From an uncultured Gammaproteobacteria bacterium (lineage in GTDB: Bacteria; Pseudomonadota; Gammaproteobacteria; UBA6429; Thiohalophilaceae), in the NCBI GenBank assembly GCA_913064945.1, contig CAJYAN010000002.1:1-64000 (forward strand): DNA of 64,000 nt. Reading direction: 5' to 3'. Both the position numbers and the translations under genes were made by a program. Below are positions 56,053 through 64,000 of this stretch, in pieces. The notes below the pieces were generated by a model. It was given only the letters and a program-made list of their open reading frames with translations, had not been told where the DNA came from and did no database searches. Every line of letters begins with the position of its first letter. Positions within the stretch are counted from its first letter, which is position 1.

Positions 56053-56415
56053 AGTACAACTTCATTCAACAACACCGCAAAGAATACAAAGTGGTAAGCC
56101 TATGTGAGGCTCTGGAAGTGTCGAGGAGTGGTTTTTACGACTGGCACGATAGACCTGAAAGTACCCGGGCGCAGGAAAATTGACGACTGATGGAAAAGAT
56201 AAAGGATTATCATCACCGTTCACGTGGGATCTATGGTTCTCCCAAGATACATCAGGATTTAATCGATGAAGGGGAAGTGTGTAACGTGAAACGAGTCGCC
56301 AGATTAATGAAAGTGGCGGATATTCAATCCAAGCTGGCGCGTAAATTTGTCATCACCACCGACTCAAAAAACACGCTACAGCCAGCCACTGACCTGCTTA
56401 AGCGGGAGTTTGTCA
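56053..56415 (+). pseudogene. IS3-family OrfB fragment (interrupted and truncated)
   Basis: The frame reads KYNFIQQHRKEYKVVSLCEA ... SGFYDWHDRPES, hits an in-frame TGA at about 56182, resumes as RLMEKIKDYHHRSRGIYGSP and continues to LLKREF before homology ends. The DDE catalytic core is entirely missing. Confidence 0.88.
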
Positions 56416-56470
56416 TCGGGAGGAAAGGGGTCAAATCTAGCAATATAAATAAATTGTACTACGCTGATAT

Positions 56471-56578
56471 ATGGCTCTACCACTTCGAGGCGAATATCTC
56501 GGTGCCTGGTGCAATGTCATGAACCGTGGTGCAGGTCGTAGAGCGATCTTCAAAAGCGACGAGAAAAAAATGGAGTAA
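56471..56578 (+). pseudogene. Second RAYT/IS200-like transposase N-terminal fragment
   Basis: 35 residues: MALPLRGEYLGAWCNVMNRG then AGRRAIFKSDE and a stop. This is the Y1-transposase opening (M-A-x-PLR-x-E-Y-x-GAW-x-x-V-MNRG), from a different subtype than the fragment at 52945. The preceding GGGGTCAAATCTAGCAAT resembles a RAYT end. Confidence 0.75.
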
Positions 56579-56613
56579 GAGACTGAGGGATCCCCGTAAA
56601 ATTTTAGCCACAG

Positions 56614-56726
56614 GTCATTGCGAGGAAATACTGAATAATGACTATTTTTCAGTGTTGAGGTGGCAATCTCAAGAATATTCTGTGTATCACGAGATTGCGT
56701 CAGTCGCTTCACTCCTCCGCAATGAC
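56614..56726. repeat. Palindromic repeat (GTCATTGCGAGGA type)
   Basis: GTCATTGCGAGGA at the left is mirrored by TCCTCCGCAATGAC at the right, and internally GGCAATCTC (56662-56670) pairs with GAGATTGC (56691-56698). This is the familiar dispersed palindromic element with CATTGCGAG ends seen in many bacteria. Confidence 0.7.
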
Positions 56727-57044
56727 GGGCTTTTTTCATTAGATGACATTGGTGCTGGATATTCTAGTCTTAGTTACTTAAATAAGTTTGATATCGACAC
56801 GCTCAAAATTGATCAGTCGTTTGTAAAAGAGCTCACCGATGAAGATGATAACGCAGTTTTGGTTAAGGCTGTCATATCAATGGGTAATAGTCTGAATCAT
56901 TGTGTGCTTGCCGAGGGCATCGAAACACTTGCGCAGTATACATTTCTTTTAACTCAGCACTGTGACGAGGGGCAGGGAAATTATTTTAGTCATCCTTTGC
57001 CGACCCATGAGTGCACCCGTATATTGCGAGATGGTATTGCATAA
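56727..57044 (+). pseudogene. EAL-domain C-terminal fragment
   Basis: About 105 residues of an EAL phosphodiesterase: FSLDDIGAGYSSLSYL, KIDQSFVKEL, VLAEGIETLAQY and a closing LRDGIA. The N-terminal half, including the EAL motif itself, is missing, and the frame runs upstream into the palindromic repeat. Not a remnant of the 22054 gene, whose C-terminus is different. Confidence 0.85.
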
Positions 57045-57462
57045 AAACTCTTGCAGGATGCTTTGATATAGGTATTTGTGAGCTATGCTCCGTATACGAT
57101 GCAGCATAAGCGCTGTCAATTAGCGGCTTTCAAAATGCTTCTGTAGTGTTATTTTAAACAGGATTTATCTTGTTTTTTCATATCGTTATTCCCGATAACA
57201 AACATCAATATATATCGTTTGCCAATCATCAGTAAGACTTATATCTTTTTCCCTGTCCTTATAAAAGTAAATAATAGGTTTCGTTGTGGTGGCGCTATGA
57301 CTTATACACTGCGGATGCTGGTGTGCTAATCCAGGCATACGCTATACAAATAGTAGTATACCGCTGAAATTATTTTTGCTTGCGCGGGCAGATTTTCGTC
57401 GCGCCTTCAATAAAGGTTGTAACAGACAATATATAGCTGATTTATGACAGGGGAGAAGTTTT
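57045..57462. other. Intergenic region, 418 bp, upstream of cfa
   Basis: AT-rich and without a supported gene. The start of cfa has GGGGAG as RBS. A small inverted repeat GTTAT-TCCCG-ATAAC lies near 57185-57199. No clear sigma70 or RpoS-type promoter is identified. Confidence 0.4.
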
Positions 57463-58641
57463 ATGTTGAATGAAGAAGTTCTGTCAGACAATTCGATTAC
57501 CGATTTGGCGCGAGAGTCTTATGCGCCGGCACCGCCGACACTGCAGGAACTTGCGGCGTTGGCTGGCGTCACTTTTTCTGGTGATGCGCCCTGGGATATT
57601 CAGGTTAAGTCACCCACTGTATATAAACGAATTTTGACTCAGGGCTCGCTTGGTTTTGGTGAAGCTTATATGGATGGTTTATGGGAGTCAGAATCTCTGG
57701 ATCAGCTTTTTACCCGGATTTTACAGTCTGATGTAGATGAAAAACTCGTCGGCTGGGCCCGTTTCAGGTTGCTGGGTGACATGGCTCGGCACTGGCTTTT
57801 TAATTTACAGTCGATACAGCGCGCGTTTCAGGTTGGCGAACAACACTATGATATTGGTAATGATGTATTCAGATCCATGCTGGACCGGAGTATGAGCTAT
57901 TCCTGTGGTTACTGGCGGCACGCAGATAACCTGGAACAGGCGCAACATGACAAGCTGGATTTAATTTGCCATAAGCTTGATTTAACCCCCGGCGAACACC
58001 TGCTTGAGATTGGTTGTGGCTGGGGTGGTTTGGCGCGACATGCGGCCCGCTATTTTGGTGTCAAGGTTACCGGAATTACTGTCTCTCGAGAGCAGCAACA
58101 GCTGGCGCAGGAACGCTGTGCCGGGCTTCCTGTTAATATTGAACTCATGGACTATCGTGATTTACAGGGACAATATGACAAGCTGGTATCCGTCGGTATG
58201 TTCGAACACGTGGGGCCAAAGAATTATCGTGCCTACTTTGACACTGCGATGCGACTGCTAAAGGACGACGGCCTTTTTTTGCTGCATACGATCGGCATCC
58301 ATGCCAGCTCACGCACAGCAGATTCCTGGATCGATAAGTATATTTTTCCGAATGGTAAGTTGCCATCGGCCTGTGAAATTACCAGCGCCATTGAAAAACG
58401 TTTTCTGATCGAAGACTGGCATAATTTTGGTCAGGACTATGACCGTACTTTAATGGCCTGGTGGGAAAATTTTGACAACGCATGGCCGCAGTTGGCCGAA
58501 AAATATGATACGCGATTCTATCGAATGTGGAAATATTATTTGTTGAGCTGCGCAGGGTTTTTTCGCTCTCGTCAGGGTCAACTATGGCAACTGGTGTTGA
58601 GTAAGCGTGATCGTACTACTATGTATCATTCACGGCGATAG
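57463..58641 (+). CDS. cfa: Cyclopropane-fatty-acyl-phospholipid synthase
   Basis: 392 residues. An N-terminal lipid-interacting region (about 30-125; LGFGEAYMDGLWES) precedes a SAM methyltransferase core (LLEIGCGWGGLARHAA, SVGMFEHVGPKNY) and the C-terminal helices (GQDYDRTLMAWWENF). It adds a methylene bridge to unsaturated acyl chains in the membrane, usually in stationary phase or stress. Monocistronic. Confidence 0.96.
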   Translation: MLNEEVLSDNSITDLARESYAPAPPTLQELAALAGVTFSGDAPWDIQVKSPTVYKRILTQGSLGFGEAYMDGLWESESLDQLFTRILQSDVDEKLVGWARFRLLGDMARHWLFNLQSIQRAFQVGEQHYDIGNDVFRSMLDRSMSYSCGYWRHADNLEQAQHDKLDLICHKLDLTPGEHLLEIGCGWGGLARHAARYFGVKVTGITVSREQQQLAQERCAGLPVNIELMDYRDLQGQYDKLVSVGMFEHVGPKNYRAYFDTAMRLLKDDGLFLLHTIGIHASSRTADSWIDKYIFPNGKLPSACEITSAIEKRFLIEDWHNFGQDYDRTLMAWWENFDNAWPQLAEKYDTRFYRMWKYYLLSCAGFFRSRQGQLWQLVLSKRDRTTMYHSRR

Positions 58642-58771
58642 CGAACGTTAGTTTCAGTGAGCGAGCCCCTACGTACATTGCAGTAATGGGTATTTTGTCT
58701 ATGTCAAAATCTTCACACCAGTCTGTTACGGGTTGTGAGTATAGTAGGGTGAATAGATTTGTATTAGCGGA

Positions 58772-59257
58772 TTATGGTGAAAGATTTAGTAGTGGCTCGA
58801 CCTTCTGAAACAACGCCTGACGATCGATGGGTTTTGGGAGAAAGCCATTGGCACCGAGGCGTGAACCCCATATCTGGTCTGTACCTTGCTGGTTTGCGCT
58901 GACCATGATAATGGGGATGTTTTCTGTGTCAGGATTTTTACGGATTTCGCGCGTCGCCTGAAAACCATTCATGCCGGGCATCACTACGTCCATTAGAATC
59001 AAATCGGGATGGCGCTGTCGGGCCAGGTCAACTCCACGCTTTCCTGAATCGGCCTCAATAGTCCTGTAACCACCCTGGTTGAGGATTTTTTTGAGCATAA
59101 AAACAGCGGTTCGGGAATCGTCAACAATCAGGATGGTCGTACCTTCCGGAGGGTGAATGCGTGGCTCTTGACGGCGCTCTTTTGCCGTGCTGTGTCGCAT
59201 TCGTGAAAATAGACCCTTAAATCCCGATGCGGCCATGCGCCTACCTTGAGTGAGCAA
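58772..59257 (-). CDS. CheY-like single-domain response regulator (PilH/PilG-like)
   Basis: 161 residues: about 38 residues of basic N-terminal extension, then a receiver domain (ILIVDDSRTAVFMLKKIL, phospho-acceptor in LILMDVVMPGMNGFQ, and LPKPI). No output domain. The closest pattern is PilH-type regulators of twitching motility, but no pil genes are in the window. The start may be the internal ATG at 59236. Confidence 0.88.
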   Translation of the reverse strand: MLTQGRRMAASGFKGLFSRMRHSTAKERRQEPRIHPPEGTTILIVDDSRTAVFMLKKILNQGGYRTIEADSGKRGVDLARQRHPDLILMDVVMPGMNGFQATREIRKNPDTENIPIIMVSANQQGTDQIWGSRLGANGFLPKPIDRQALFQKVEPLLNLSP

Positions 59258-59436
59258 TTGATTGTTTAAATTTTAGCCTATTGTACAAGATGAGACAAGC
59301 AAGCGACGCTGTGATAGCGTCCTGTGCAGCAATTCGGTAGGCTATGCTGTCATATAACCAGCTCGCTTAGAAAAGATTTTAAGGTCGATATGTGGCATAC
59401 CGGACAGCGGCATTCAAAATTAGGTAAACTTTATTG

Positions 59437-60759
59437 ATGGATACTCAAACTCAAGATGTTGTCATTATTGGTGGTGGTGTCTCGGGCACAGCACTGCTCT
59501 ATATGTTGTCGTGTTTCACTGATCTCACATCTATAACCCTGTTGGAAAAATATAACGGGGTCGCACAGGTCAATTCCAATGGTCGTCACAATAGCCAGAC
59601 CCTGCATTGCGGCGATATCGAAACCAATTACAGTCTGGAAAAGGCATTGCAGGTAAATGCTACGGCACAAAAGGTCGTGCAATATGCAAATGCCCTGGAC
59701 GATGCCAGTAAGATTGTCTTTAAGTGCCCGAAAATGGTCCTCGCGGTCGGCCAGGAGGAGTGTGATCAACTCCGTCAGCGCTTTAAAAGGTTCCAGCCAC
59801 ATTTTCCCTACATGGAATTGTGGGAGGCGGATCAAATTGCCGAAGTCGAACCGTTGGTGGTGGCGAACCGAGTGGAGCCGGTCGTAGCGATGGGGACAAT
59901 GGAACAGGTCACGACGGTCGATTTCGGCGCCTTATCAGAGTCATTTGTGCAACAGGCACAACTGGTTACCGATAAAAAGATCACCCTGGCCTTCAATTGC
60001 AGGGTGACCGACATTGTGCCTGATGGTCAGCAATTTCGTATCAGGTCGAATGGTCAGGAGATCCGCGCTCGTTATGTGGTGGTCTGCGCCGGTGGACATA
60101 GTTTGTGGTTTGCGCAGCGTATGGGTTATGGACTGGAGTATTCCTGTCTGCCAATGGCAGGCAGCTTTTACTTCACCCCCAAGTTGCTAAACGGCAAAGT
60201 GTATACCATGCAAAACGATAAGCTTCCTTTCGCGGCAGTCCACGGTGACCCGGATGTGCTGATGCAGGGGAAATCTCGGTTTGGTCCAACCGCTCTCGTT
60301 TTACCACTACTGGAACGCTATAACTGGAAGACCATGCCGGAGTTCTTACAGGTATTAAAACTGGATAGCAAAGTGTTGCATGTGTTCTGGGATTTGTTCA
60401 AGGTAAAAGATATTCGCAATTATATTCTGCGAAATTTTCTCTTTGAGGTGCCAGGTATACGTCGACGACTTTTCTTACAAGATGCGCGCAAGATCGTGCC
60501 TTCATTAAAGCTTGAAGACCTGACATTTGCGGATGGCTTTGGTGGTATTCGTCCCGTTATGATTGACAAGAACAATCGAAAACTGCTGTTGGGTGAAGCC
60601 AAGATTGCGCCTGGCAACGGTCTTGTCTTCAATATGACCCCGTCGCCAGGGGCGACCAGTTGTCTGGGTAACGCGGAAAAAGACATGCGTATGATTGCGG
60701 ATTACCTGGCCTGTCGGATTGACGAAAAACGCTTGTCGGCGCTATTTACCACACCATAA
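59437..60759 (+). CDS. mqo: FAD-dependent malate:quinone oxidoreductase
   Basis: 440 residues. An N-terminal FAD-binding motif (VVIIGGGVSGTALLYMLS), the substrate-region pattern NGRHNSQTLHCGDIETNY, and the C-terminal TPSPGATSCLGNAEKDM fit the Mqo family (short type, below 500 residues). It oxidises malate to oxaloacetate and passes electrons to quinone. A relative such as L-2-hydroxyglutarate oxidase is a less likely alternative. ATG 59437 follows a weak AGGT. Confidence 0.87.
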   Translation: MDTQTQDVVIIGGGVSGTALLYMLSCFTDLTSITLLEKYNGVAQVNSNGRHNSQTLHCGDIETNYSLEKALQVNATAQKVVQYANALDDASKIVFKCPKMVLAVGQEECDQLRQRFKRFQPHFPYMELWEADQIAEVEPLVVANRVEPVVAMGTMEQVTTVDFGALSESFVQQAQLVTDKKITLAFNCRVTDIVPDGQQFRIRSNGQEIRARYVVVCAGGHSLWFAQRMGYGLEYSCLPMAGSFYFTPKLLNGKVYTMQNDKLPFAAVHGDPDVLMQGKSRFGPTALVLPLLERYNWKTMPEFLQVLKLDSKVLHVFWDLFKVKDIRNYILRNFLFEVPGIRRRLFLQDARKIVPSLKLEDLTFADGFGGIRPVMIDKNNRKLLLGEAKIAPGNGLVFNMTPSPGATSCLGNAEKDMRMIADYLACRIDEKRLSALFTTP

Positions 60760-61194
60760 CTGGGCCGCAGACGAGTTCAATGTGGCGGGTTTTGAACATT
60801 CTGTGTGAATTCTGATATTAAATCGGTTACTACGGGCTAGCCGGTCAAACCTACGGGACGGGTCTGTGTCAGAGTGTTAAAAATGCCATTTTTAACGGTA
60901 AGTGTAGAGATTTTATACCTCAATGCGTGTAAAATTGCTCAAATATCAGGCTTAAGAGGTTCTTCGATGGAAAAATTTCCGCTTCCAGACTGCGGAAACA
61001 ATCTTCAGATGATGAGCATTGATATCGATTAATGGGGGAATTGAGAATAGCCATTGTGTTGATCTGCAAATCAGGCATGACATCAACATACGGATATTCT
61101 TTGAAGTTTCACCTTACTGAGTCAGGTGTTATATGCGCAGTTCTGAGAGTCATCACGACCATGATACGAACATTCTATGGTCTAGAAAACGACG
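60760..61194. other. Intergenic region, 435 bp, with a perfect 21-nt palindrome
   Basis: GTTAAAAATG-C-CATTTTTAAC (60876-60896) is a perfect inverted repeat and may be an operator or bidirectional terminator. A 21-codon open frame at 60967 has AAGAGG upstream but no family. Nothing else is recognised. Confidence 0.55.
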
Positions 61195-62499
61195 ATGTTA
61201 ATTACTGAACCTAATTTTCAGCGAAAATCCCATCGCGTTGATATTCCATTATTTGTCGAGATTAATAGCCAGTTGTTTCGCGCAATTGACTGGTCAATCG
61301 GCGGTCTGGCGATTCAGCAGGATAAAAATGAGAATGTTGTTGGTCAAATTGTTGCCGGGCGTGTTGTACTGCCGTTGGGTGATGCTAGATTAAGCCTGGA
61401 TGTTGAACTTGTTATCAGGCGTCTGGCGACGAGTGAAATAGGCTACGAATTTCACGAACTATCTGAAAAGAATCGGCGTATTCTGCGCCACTATATCCAG
61501 CTCCATGTCGATGGTAAATTAGAAAATGCTGAAGACCTGGTGGCGATATCAACAGGCCCCGAGTTCAGTACGCCCCTCAATGAGGCACTGACGCTTTCCG
61601 AGGAAAATACTGACGCCCTCGTCAAAGGCTTCAAACATCGAGGTATGATCGCGTTGGGATTGATCCTGTTGTTTGTGATTGTGTTTGCCTCTGTGCTCTT
61701 TTACAACACTCAATATCGCCTTGAAACCACCGGTGTCGTTATTGGTAATGCTGATCGTGTTACAGCGAATTATGATGGCATATTGCTTGGCGTCGATACG
61801 AAGCTTGAGACCTATGTACGTGCGGGGACACCTCTGTTTCGTTTGAAAAATATGGCCGTATCTGGGACGGCGGCATCGTCGAGTAGATCATCCATAGAGA
61901 TACAACGAGCCCTCCTGAAGAGTCTTGAGACCGAAGCGACCTTTCGTCATCAGGGCTATCGCAATGCCTTAATGCTGTATCAGCAACGACTGATTACGCG
62001 CAAGGATCTGGAGAATGTTCAGAACAGCTATACGACATCTCGAACAGCCTACCTGCGACAGAAGACATTACTCGATGGTGTCGACACCCAGAGTAAGGCA
62101 ATAGGCCATCAACAAGGTGGACCATTATATCCGATCATTAGGGCACCTCATGACGGACAGGTCGTTGCAATTTCGGGAACGACAGGAAGCCATGTCTCCG
62201 CGAATGACGTGATTGTTATTCTCCAGCGTAATGATAAGGTGCCACAGATTGCCATTTCTGTAGAGAATAAACATGCGCTTAAATTGCATATTGGTATGAA
62301 AGCCAAAATTTACGTTCCATTCCAGGAAAAAAGTTACCTGGCTGAAATCTCATCTATCGGACGGGCTGCTATTAATACGGCACTCACCGAAAGTATGGAG
62401 GCCAGTTTAAATGGAACGTTAATAACTCTGGCGTTCGATGATCCGTCCGTACGCCTGCCTTTTAACGCACGCGTACGTGTCTGGATTAAGACTTTGTAG
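61195..62499 (+). CDS. PilZ-HlyD membrane protein, Alg44-like c-di-GMP effector
   Basis: 434 residues. An N-terminal PilZ domain has both c-di-GMP motifs: RKSHR (RxxxR, residues 10-14) and DWSIGGL (DxSxxG). One transmembrane helix (about 153-172) is followed by a periplasmic HlyD/membrane-fusion-like domain with a coiled coil (IEIQRALLKSLETEATF) and a barrel. This is the Alg44 layout: c-di-GMP binding switches on a partner glycosyltransferase, here encoded immediately downstream (12-bp gap). The polymer is not known. Confidence 0.9.
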   Translation: MLITEPNFQRKSHRVDIPLFVEINSQLFRAIDWSIGGLAIQQDKNENVVGQIVAGRVVLPLGDARLSLDVELVIRRLATSEIGYEFHELSEKNRRILRHYIQLHVDGKLENAEDLVAISTGPEFSTPLNEALTLSEENTDALVKGFKHRGMIALGLILLFVIVFASVLFYNTQYRLETTGVVIGNADRVTANYDGILLGVDTKLETYVRAGTPLFRLKNMAVSGTAASSSRSSIEIQRALLKSLETEATFRHQGYRNALMLYQQRLITRKDLENVQNSYTTSRTAYLRQKTLLDGVDTQSKAIGHQQGGPLYPIIRAPHDGQVVAISGTTGSHVSANDVIVILQRNDKVPQIAISVENKHALKLHIGMKAKIYVPFQEKSYLAEISSIGRAAINTALTESMEASLNGTLITLAFDDPSVRLPFNARVRVWIKTL

Positions 62500-62511
62500 G
62501 GATACTGGCGT

Positions 62512-64000
62512 ATGGAACGCCGTTATGGACGCAGAGTAGCCTTACATTCGCTTGTCGCACCTGCCTTGTTTTACGGTTTGCTCGGTGTTGGCATATTATG
62601 GTTGATGTGGCCCTATTTCTATTATGTGAAAAATGAAACCGTGTTACTGCTAGGAGCGTTCGCGCTGTGGCGGTATAGCTGGATGATATTAAATTTCTCG
62701 CGCTCTTTGTTATACGGCTGGTATGTATATCCGCGTTTACAACAAAAGGCCTATACATTACCCGCTAAAGATAAATATCCCGACCGTATTTTTTTTGTTA
62801 TTCCTTCTTATTGCGAGGAATCCTGGGTCAGTGTTGAATGCTTTCAGTCGTTATTTTCCGAACTGGCAAGTATTCCCTGCGCGGCAACCATTGTGGTGGC
62901 GAGTGGCTCGGACCAGGATGATGCCGTGATTGCCGCCGCTTACAATGCCCATCCTGCACATTATAAAATCGACCTGGTATTACAACGACAGTCAGAAGGC
63001 AAGCGAATTGCAATGGGCCATGCGTTGCGTGCAGTAGCAAGACGATATCAGGATGAACCGAATAGTGTCACCATTTTAATGGATGGTGACAGCTATCTGG
63101 AAGCCAACACACTTCACCGAGTGTTACCCTTTTTTGCCGCCTATCCACGGTTGGGCGCCGTCACTACGAATGAGCTGGCTTTTATTAATACCAAGTCTCC
63201 ATGGTACAAGGAATGGTTTAATCTCAAATTCGGTCAGCGTCATGTCCTGTTTCAATCGCACAGTCTGTCACGCAAAGTTTTAACCTTAACGGGCAGGTTT
63301 TCTGTTTTCCGTACTTCTGCCGTGGTCAACGAGAAGTTTATTCGCCAAATTGAAAATGATGTTCTGACACACTGGCTACATGGGAAATTTAGATTTTTGA
63401 TGGGTGACGACAAGAGTAGCTGGTTTCATCTCTTGGCAAAGGGCTGGGATATGCTCTACCTTCCAGATGTGATGGTCTATTCGCTGGAAAGTCGTGATAC
63501 TGATTTTTTCGATCTGAGTTTGTCATTGCCTTATCGGTGGTATGGCAACACGCTGCGTAATAGTAATCGAGCTTTGGCATTGGGTCCAAAACGCATCGGC
63601 TGGTTTATCTGGTGGGCAATCCTGGATCAACGGATTAACATGTGGACAGCCCTGGTCGGTATCAGTGGTGCATTGATACTGACATTCAGCAAGTCGTTTA
63701 TTTATTTTTATTTCTATATCGCCTGGATCCTTATGGTCCGAGTTGTACAGATTTCTTTTATAGCCTTACGTGGTCACCCGGTGGGCATGCGTACGATACC
63801 ACTTATGATCTACAATCAGTGGTTTGGTGCCGTTATTAAAATACGCGCCTATTTTAATCTGGCAGATCAAAAATGGTTCAAAGGGGGAGAGACACAGACT
63901 GGAAATAACGATCATGTACCAATTCCTCATAAATGGGCACCCGCAATGGCAAAGACCTTGTTTTTATCGTCGATCTTACTATTTGGCTTTGTGATGCTTG
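62512..64000 (+). CDS. Processive family-2 glycosyltransferase, Alg8-like (partial, runs off window)
   Basis: At least 496 residues, open at the window end. Two N-terminal helices precede a GT2 core with VIPSYCEESWVS, the metal-binding MDGDS, GDDKSSWFHL and the R-W motif LPYRWYGNTLRNSNRALALG, which matches Alg8 closely. Two or three further helices follow. With the PilZ-HlyD protein it should form a c-di-GMP-controlled exopolysaccharide synthase. Alg8 polymerises mannuronate; the sugar here cannot be read from sequence alone. Confidence 0.88.
   Translation, partial: MERRYGRRVALHSLVAPALFYGLLGVGILWLMWPYFYYVKNETVLLLGAFALWRYSWMILNFSRSLLYGWYVYPRLQQKAYTLPAKDKYPDRIFFVIPSYCEESWVSVECFQSLFSELASIPCAATIVVASGSDQDDAVIAAAYNAHPAHYKIDLVLQRQSEGKRIAMGHALRAVARRYQDEPNSVTILMDGDSYLEANTLHRVLPFFAAYPRLGAVTTNELAFINTKSPWYKEWFNLKFGQRHVLFQSHSLSRKVLTLTGRFSVFRTSAVVNEKFIRQIENDVLTHWLHGKFRFLMGDDKSSWFHLLAKGWDMLYLPDVMVYSLESRDTDFFDLSLSLPYRWYGNTLRNSNRALALGPKRIGWFIWWAILDQRINMWTALVGISGALILTFSKSFIYFYFYIAWILMVRVVQISFIALRGHPVGMRTIPLMIYNQWFGAVIKIRAYFNLADQKWFKGGETQTGNNDHVPIPHKWAPAMAKTLFLSSILLFGFVML

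Larger units (their letters stand above)
55679..56415 (+). mobile_element. Truncated IS3-family insertion sequence
   Basis: The left end starts TGAACCTCCCCCAGTTTAAC, a typical IS3 terminal sequence. orfA is intact and orfB is broken and truncated. The right end is missing; at about 56415 the sequence changes to RAYT-like flank. Confidence 0.85.

Noticed and set aside
60967-61032. 21-codon open frame with an RBS-like AAGAGG
   Set aside because: Too short, with no family or conserved context to support a real peptide.

Overview
The window looks like a chromosomal segment from an autotrophic gammaproteobacterium, most likely a chemolithoautotrophic (sulfur-oxidiser type) one. The evidence is a complete alpha-carboxysome operon with form IA RuBisCO, a DAB-type inorganic-carbon uptake operon, and housekeeping blocks arranged as in Gammaproteobacteria (tig-clpP-clpX-lon-hupB-ppiD, yejABEF, mltD/rnhA/dnaQ). 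No rRNA is present, so genus cannot be fixed from this window.

Layout. 1-511: a tandem 175-bp repeat made of hairpins plus a tRNA-like 3' end, then tRNA-His. 1052-8314: an aldolase-Dabb fusion, then dabB, a membrane protein, dabA and a carboxysome-associated PII-like gene. 8357-9580 (minus): Nudix hydrolase and csoS1D. 9940-18545: cbbL-cbbS-csoS2-csoSCA-csoS4A-csoS4B-csoS1-csoS1-bacterioferritin-like-acRAF-mcdA-mcdB. 18673-19662: cbbR. 20468-24453: a two-gene sensor unit (tandem PhnD-like periplasmic protein and a HAMP-PAS-GGDEF-EAL protein). 25389-34321: tRNA-Lys, tRNA-Leu, trigger factor, ClpXP, Lon, HU, tRNA-Val, tRNA-Asp, PpiD. 34387-46020: a dicarboxylate/amino-acid symporter, fabI, yejABEF-like peptide importer, mltD, a methyltransferase, rnhA, dnaQ. 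46788-52043: a STAS / REC-PP2C-HATPase partner-switching pair, gltX, glnS. 52147-52597: tRNA-Ala, a small membrane protein, tRNA-Glu. 52598-57044: dense mobile-element wreckage at the tRNA-Glu 3' end. 57463-64000: cfa, a CheY-like regulator, malate:quinone oxidoreductase, and a PilZ-HlyD protein followed by an Alg8-like glycosyltransferase that runs off the window.

How it fits together. DabA/DabB would accumulate bicarbonate; RuBisCO and CsoSCA carbonic anhydrase would be enclosed by CsoS1/CsoS1D/CsoS4 shells scaffolded on CsoS2; acRAF assists RuBisCO assembly; McdA/McdB distribute carboxysomes; CbbR and the PII-like protein are the likely regulators. This part is a known system in an unusually complete and compact form.

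The least explained part is a recurring non-coding architecture. Two tandem copies at 1-345 and one copy at 55008-55100 carry back-to-back small hairpins with nearly the same stem lengths and spacers but unrelated stem sequences. Each ends in the 3' end of a tRNA; for the third copy this is the exact 20-base end of the tRNA-Glu gene located 2.5 kb upstream. Conservation of structure without conservation of sequence, tied to tRNA ends, is the best candidate here for something undescribed. A 350-bp internally deleted RAYT-type transposase element with perfect 25-bp inverted ends sits nearby.
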